Source of the DNA: Streptomyces sp. NBC_00483
Lineage (GTDB): Bacteria; Actinomycetota; Actinomycetes; Streptomycetales; Streptomycetaceae
NCBI RefSeq assembly: GCF_036013745.1
Contig: NZ_CP107880.1
Coordinates: 124,001 to 188,000, forward strand
Length of the DNA stretch: 64,000 bases
Direction of reading: 5' to 3'
Shown: positions 61,179-64,000 of the stretch, piece by piece
Layout: every line of letters starts with the position of its first letter
Numbering within the stretch: position 1 is the first letter of the stretch
Program-made: the position numbers and the translations under genes
Notes under the pieces: model-generated
Told to the model about the DNA's origin: nothing
The model's input: the letters and a program-made list of their open reading frames with translations, nothing else
Database searches by the model: none

Positions 61179-62003
61179 ATGAGTAGCGCCCCGAACCCCA
61201 CCCCGAGCAACAATCTGCACCGCGAGCTCGCCCCGATCACGCCCGCTGCCTGGGCCGAGATCGAGGAGGAGGCGACGCGCACCTTCCAGCGCCATGTCGC
61301 GGGCCGCCGCGTCGTGGACGTCACCGGACCGGACGGCGCCGACCTCTCGGCCGTCGGCACCGGGCACCTCTCCGAGATCGCGCCGCCCGCGCCGGGCGTG
61401 TCGGCGCGGCTGCGCGGCGTGCAGCCGCTGGTCGAGCTGCGGGTGCCGTTCACAGTGAGCCGGGAGGCCGTGGACGACGTGGAGCGCGGCTCCAAGGACT
61501 CCGACTGGCAGCCGGTGAAGGACGCGGCGCGCTCCATGGCGTACGCGGAGGACCAGGCGATCTTCGACGGGTATACGGCGGCCGGTATCGAAGGGCTGCG
61601 CGAGCGCACCTCGAACCCGGTCCTGAGCCTGCCGGCCGAGGCCCGCGACTACCCGGACACGATCAGCCGGGCGCTGACGGCGCTGCGCCTCGCAGGCGTG
61701 GCGGGCCCGTACGCACTGCTGCTCGGGGCCGACGCGTACACGGCGGTCAGCGAGACCTCCGACCACGGCTATCCGATCGCCAACCACCTGGGCCGGATCC
61801 TCGACGGCGAGCTGATCTGGGCGCCGGCGCTGAACGGGGCGTTCGTCCTGTCCAAGCGCGGCGGCGACTTCGAGCTGCGGCTCGGCCAGGATCTGGCGAT
61901 CGGCTACAGCGCGCACGACGCGCACAGCATCGAGCTGTACTTCCACCAGACCCTGACGTTCCTGCCCTACACGGACGAGGCCGTGGTCGCGCTCAAGGCG
62001 TGA
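61179..62003 (+). CDS. family 1 encapsulin shell protein
   Basis: A 274-residue HK97-fold shell protein of the linocin/encapsulin group. Landmarks are HRELAPITPAAWAEIEEEA near the N-terminus (14-32), the RVVDVTGPDGADLSAV segment and the C-terminal SAHDAHSIELYFHQTLTFLP. It would self-assemble into a nanocompartment of about 60 subunits and hold the DyP peroxidase. An AAGGAG site overlaps the DyP stop and lies 9 bases before ATG 61179. Confidence 0.93.
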   Translation: MSSAPNPTPSNNLHRELAPITPAAWAEIEEEATRTFQRHVAGRRVVDVTGPDGADLSAVGTGHLSEIAPPAPGVSARLRGVQPLVELRVPFTVSREAVDDVERGSKDSDWQPVKDAARSMAYAEDQAIFDGYTAAGIEGLRERTSNPVLSLPAEARDYPDTISRALTALRLAGVAGPYALLLGADAYTAVSETSDHGYPIANHLGRILDGELIWAPALNGAFVLSKRGGDFELRLGQDLAIGYSAHDAHSIELYFHQTLTFLPYTDEAVVALKA

Positions 62004-62007
62004 GCCC

Positions 62008-62511
62008 TCAGGTTCCCTGGACCCTGGCGATGAACGCGTCGAGGTTGCCGAGGGCCCGGTCCACGCGCTCGTCCAGCGTGAGCGACTCCTCGTAGCGGCC
62101 CGCGCGCAGCTTCGGCTGCTTCTTGCCGCGCAGGTACAGGGAGCAGGCCAGGTCGGCGCAGACATACAGGCCGACCGTGTTGCCGTCGCGGCCGCGGGCC
62201 CCGGCGAGCGGCGCGGCGAACAGGGACACGCCCGACGAGGCGTGTCCGGTGAGGCAGATCTGGCACAGGCTCGACTTCATCGCGCTGGTGCGCCCGCTCT
62301 GCGGCACGCGCAGGCTGATGCCGACCGGTCCGTCGTCCGTGGGGCGCACGAGGTGCGCGCGCAGCGGCGCGCCCGGGTCCACCCAGCCGAGGAAGTCCAG
62401 GTCGTGCCAGGGCAGCTCGGCGAAGTCGAGGGGCAGCCGCATACGGGTCGCCTCACCCTTGGTGCAGTTCACGAAGGACGAGCGGATCTGTTTGTCGCTG
62501 AGTGGTTCCAC
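62008..62511 (-). CDS. FBP-type treble-clef zinc-finger protein
   Basis: A 167-residue protein that matches the FBP C-terminal treble-clef zinc-finger family, related to EF-G-binding FusB/Fbp. The zinc-site cysteines are CQICLTGHASSG and YVCADLACSLYLRGKK. Its function in actinobacteria is not known; FusB releases stalled EF-G from the ribosome. I choose GTG 62511, with AAGG eight bases upstream, so that the protein begins VEPLSDKQIRSSFV. It is convergent with the encapsulin gene with 4 bases between stops. Confidence 0.8.
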   Translation of the reverse strand: MEPLSDKQIRSSFVNCTKGEATRMRLPLDFAELPWHDLDFLGWVDPGAPLRAHLVRPTDDGPVGISLRVPQSGRTSAMKSSLCQICLTGHASSGVSLFAAPLAGARGRDGNTVGLYVCADLACSLYLRGKKQPKLRAGRYEESLTLDERVDRALGNLDAFIARVQGT

Positions 62512-62567
62512 AGCGTGGACCTTACAAAGCCGCTCGCCGATCATGCATCCGGATATTCGTGCATCGG

Positions 62568-63446
62568 TCAGGTGGTGTTCGGGATCACCGCCACCGGGCA
62601 CGGCGCGTGGTGCAGCACCGCGTGGGCGACCGAGCCGATGCGGGAGCCGATCGCGGTGCGGCGCGCGCGACGGCCGACGACGAGCAGCTGGGCCTCGGGC
62701 GCGACCGAGAGCAGCACCTGGCCCGCGCTGCCGATCTCGACGTGCTCACGGACCGGCACATCCGGGAACCGCTCGCGCCAGGGGGCGAGCGCGGCGCCGA
62801 GGGCCTTCTTCTCGTACGGTTCCATACCGCCCGCGTCGTCGAGCAGGGCGAACGAGCTGGGGCTGTAGGAGAACACCGGCGGCAGGCTCCACGCGCGTAC
62901 CGCTCGCACGGCCACGCCGCGGGCCTGCGCGGTGGTGAAGGCGAACTCCATCGCGGCGGCGCTGTCCTCCGGTTCGCCCTCCTGGCCGACGATCACGTCG
63001 CGCCCGCTCGCCTCGGCCGGCGCCGCGTCGTCCGCGCGGACGAGGACGACGGGCCGCTCGGCCTTGGCGATCACCTGCTGGCCGACCGAGCCGACGATGA
63101 AGCCGACGATCACGCCGTGCCCGCGCGAGCCGAGCACCAGGGACTCGCCGTCGTGCGCGGCCGCCAGCAGGGACTCGGCGGCCCCGTCCCCGTCGAGGAC
63201 GTCGGTGGTGACCGCGAGCCCGGGGTGGCGTTCGGCGATCTCGTGCTCGATGTCCGCGAGCAGATCGCCCGCCCACTGCGTGAGCGAGGACTCGTCCGCG
63301 GCGAGCGCCAGGCCGTCGGGGGCGGGCTCGCCCACGTGCACCAGGCGCAGCGGCAGTCCGCGCCGCACCGCCTCACGCGCCGCCCAGGCTGCCGCCGCCG
63401 CGCTCTCGGGGGATCCGTCCACACCCGCGGTGATGGGCCGGGTCAT
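62568..63446 (-). CDS. universal stress protein, tandem UspA domains
   Basis: A 292-residue protein with two Usp domains, about 1-145 and 150-292. The ATP-binding G-2x-G-9x-G-S/T pattern appears in GSRGHGVIVGFIVGSVGQQV (first) and GRRARRTAIGSRIGSVAHAV (second, weaker). Usp proteins bind nucleotides and assist survival under stress. The gene is expressed toward the FBP gene on the same strand, 56 bases apart. Confidence 0.9.
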   Translation of the reverse strand: MTRPITAGVDGSPESAAAAAWAAREAVRRGLPLRLVHVGEPAPDGLALAADESSLTQWAGDLLADIEHEIAERHPGLAVTTDVLDGDGAAESLLAAAHDGESLVLGSRGHGVIVGFIVGSVGQQVIAKAERPVVLVRADDAAPAEASGRDVIVGQEGEPEDSAAAMEFAFTTAQARGVAVRAVRAWSLPPVFSYSPSSFALLDDAGGMEPYEKKALGAALAPWRERFPDVPVREHVEIGSAGQVLLSVAPEAQLLVVGRRARRTAIGSRIGSVAHAVLHHAPCPVAVIPNTT

Positions 63447-63463
63447 CGCACCGCCTCCTCGTC

Positions 63464-63490
63464 TGTCCGGTCTCGTGTGTCCGGTCTCGT
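63464..63490. repeat. 13-base direct repeat upstream of the stress-protein gene
   Basis: TGTCCGGTCTCGT occurs at 63464-63476 and 63478-63490, 14 bases apart, between the stress-protein start and the polysaccharide-deacetylase stop. It may be a regulatory element. Confidence 0.6.
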
Positions 63491-64000
63491 CTAGTGAGCT
63501 GTCTGTCCGGGAGCGCCCGTTTTACTCGTCGTACCGGTCCCGCTTGTCGTGCCGGAGTTCGCCGGGCTCTTCGACGGTCGCAGATACCGGTTCCAGCCGC
63601 CCGCCGGGCGCTCCCCCACCTGGAGGTCGCGCAGTTGCGCGAGGACGGCCGGGTCCTGCGCGTCGAGCCAGTCGACGAACTGCCGGAAGGAGACGAGCCG
63701 GACGTCGCCGCTCCCCGCCTGGTCGGCGATCCGCTTGAGCGCCTCCTCGACGGCGTCCATGTAGATGCCGCCGTTCCACTCCTCGAAGTGGTTGCCGATG
63801 AAGAACGGCGCCCGGTTGGTCTCGTACGCGCGCTGGAAGCCGGTGAGATACGCCTGCGTGGCCTGGGTGCGCCAGCCCGGATAGTTGTACGCCGGGGCGC
63901 GGGTGGAGTTCTTCGACTGGTTGGCGAGGATGTTGTAGTCCATCGAGAGGACCTCGAAGCTGTGGCCGGGGAACGGGATGCCCTGCAGCGGCAGGTCCCA
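63491..64000 (-). CDS. polysaccharide deacetylase-like protein, C-terminal part only
   Basis: The last 169 codons of a gene that begins beyond the right edge. The visible part starts WDLPLQGIPFPGHSFEVLSM and contains DYNILANQSKN, FIGNHFEEWNGGIY and WNRYLRPSKS. FPGHSFEVLSMDYN and the following order match the C-terminal half of Streptomyces NodB-type polysaccharide deacetylases. The NodB metal-binding His and Asp lie outside the window. The tail ends in a Gly/Thr/Ser-rich low-complexity segment. Confidence 0.8.
   Translation of the reverse strand, partial: WDLPLQGIPFPGHSFEVLSMDYNILANQSKNSTRAPAYNYPGWRTQATQAYLTGFQRAYETNRAPFFIGNHFEEWNGGIYMDAVEEALKRIADQAGSGDVRLVSFRQFVDWLDAQDPAVLAQLRDLQVGERPAGGWNRYLRPSKSPANSGTTSGTGTTSKTGAPGQTAH

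Overview
The window is typical Streptomyces chromosome. It is very GC-rich, with strong third-position G/C bias, frequent GTG starts and ATGA/GTGA stop-start overlaps. It encodes an SsgA-like sporulation protein (a family restricted to morphologically complex actinomycetes), a DmdR/IdeR-type iron box, paired ABC-F proteins and many one-component regulators. I saw no tRNA, rRNA, CRISPR array, prophage or intact insertion sequence.

Layout. 1-6.2 kb: a minus-strand operon for an uncharacterised PTS-like sugar system (metallohydrolase, PRD protein, SFCGS protein, DUF4312, DUF4311, DUF4310, PLP enzyme, HPr), divergent from an IclR regulator and cut by the left edge. 6.3-8.3 kb: small proteins, an SsgA-like protein and a BCP-type peroxiredoxin. 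8.3-13 kb: a ferric-siderophore importer under an iron box, with Dps divergent. 13-20.9 kb: an HPP membrane protein, two ABC-F genes preceded by a 9-codon leader ORF, a nitroreductase, and a carbonic anhydrase-SulP bicarbonate pair. 20.9-24.8 kb: Rid protein, secreted lipase, HAD phosphatase and alpha/beta hydrolase.

24.8-35.4 kb is an aromatic-acid region. IclR and vanillate demethylase (vanA, a 56-residue protein, vanB) are followed by a DHA2 exporter, a GNAT enzyme, an aromatic-acid MFS importer, benzaldehyde dehydrogenase, benzoylformate decarboxylase and a divergent LysR. 35.5-46.2 kb: a PadR-controlled ABC exporter, a TetR-SDR pair with a clear shared palindrome, a Gln/Pro-rich repeat protein, a UvrA paralogue and two secreted esterases. 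46.4-52.2 kb: a FUSC membrane protein, then a four-gene translationally coupled operon (nucleoside phosphorylase, amidohydrolase, molybdopterin oxidoreductase, flavin reductase).

52.2-64 kb: an S37 peptidase, a 185-bp MITE-like element with perfect 19-bp ends, cyclophilin, a DUF4188/MerR pair, and a tryptophanyl-tRNA synthetase whose leader encodes a 13-residue peptide with two Trp codons before a terminator. A P450, a zinc alcohol dehydrogenase with two palindromic operators and a DyP peroxidase-encapsulin nanocompartment follow. The window ends with an FBP zinc-finger protein, a universal stress protein and a truncated polysaccharide deacetylase.

The best candidates for new biology are the PTS-like operon with its own HPr, the leader-peptide attenuators before ABC-F and trpS, the conserved-looking small protein between vanA and vanB, and the MITE-like repeat.
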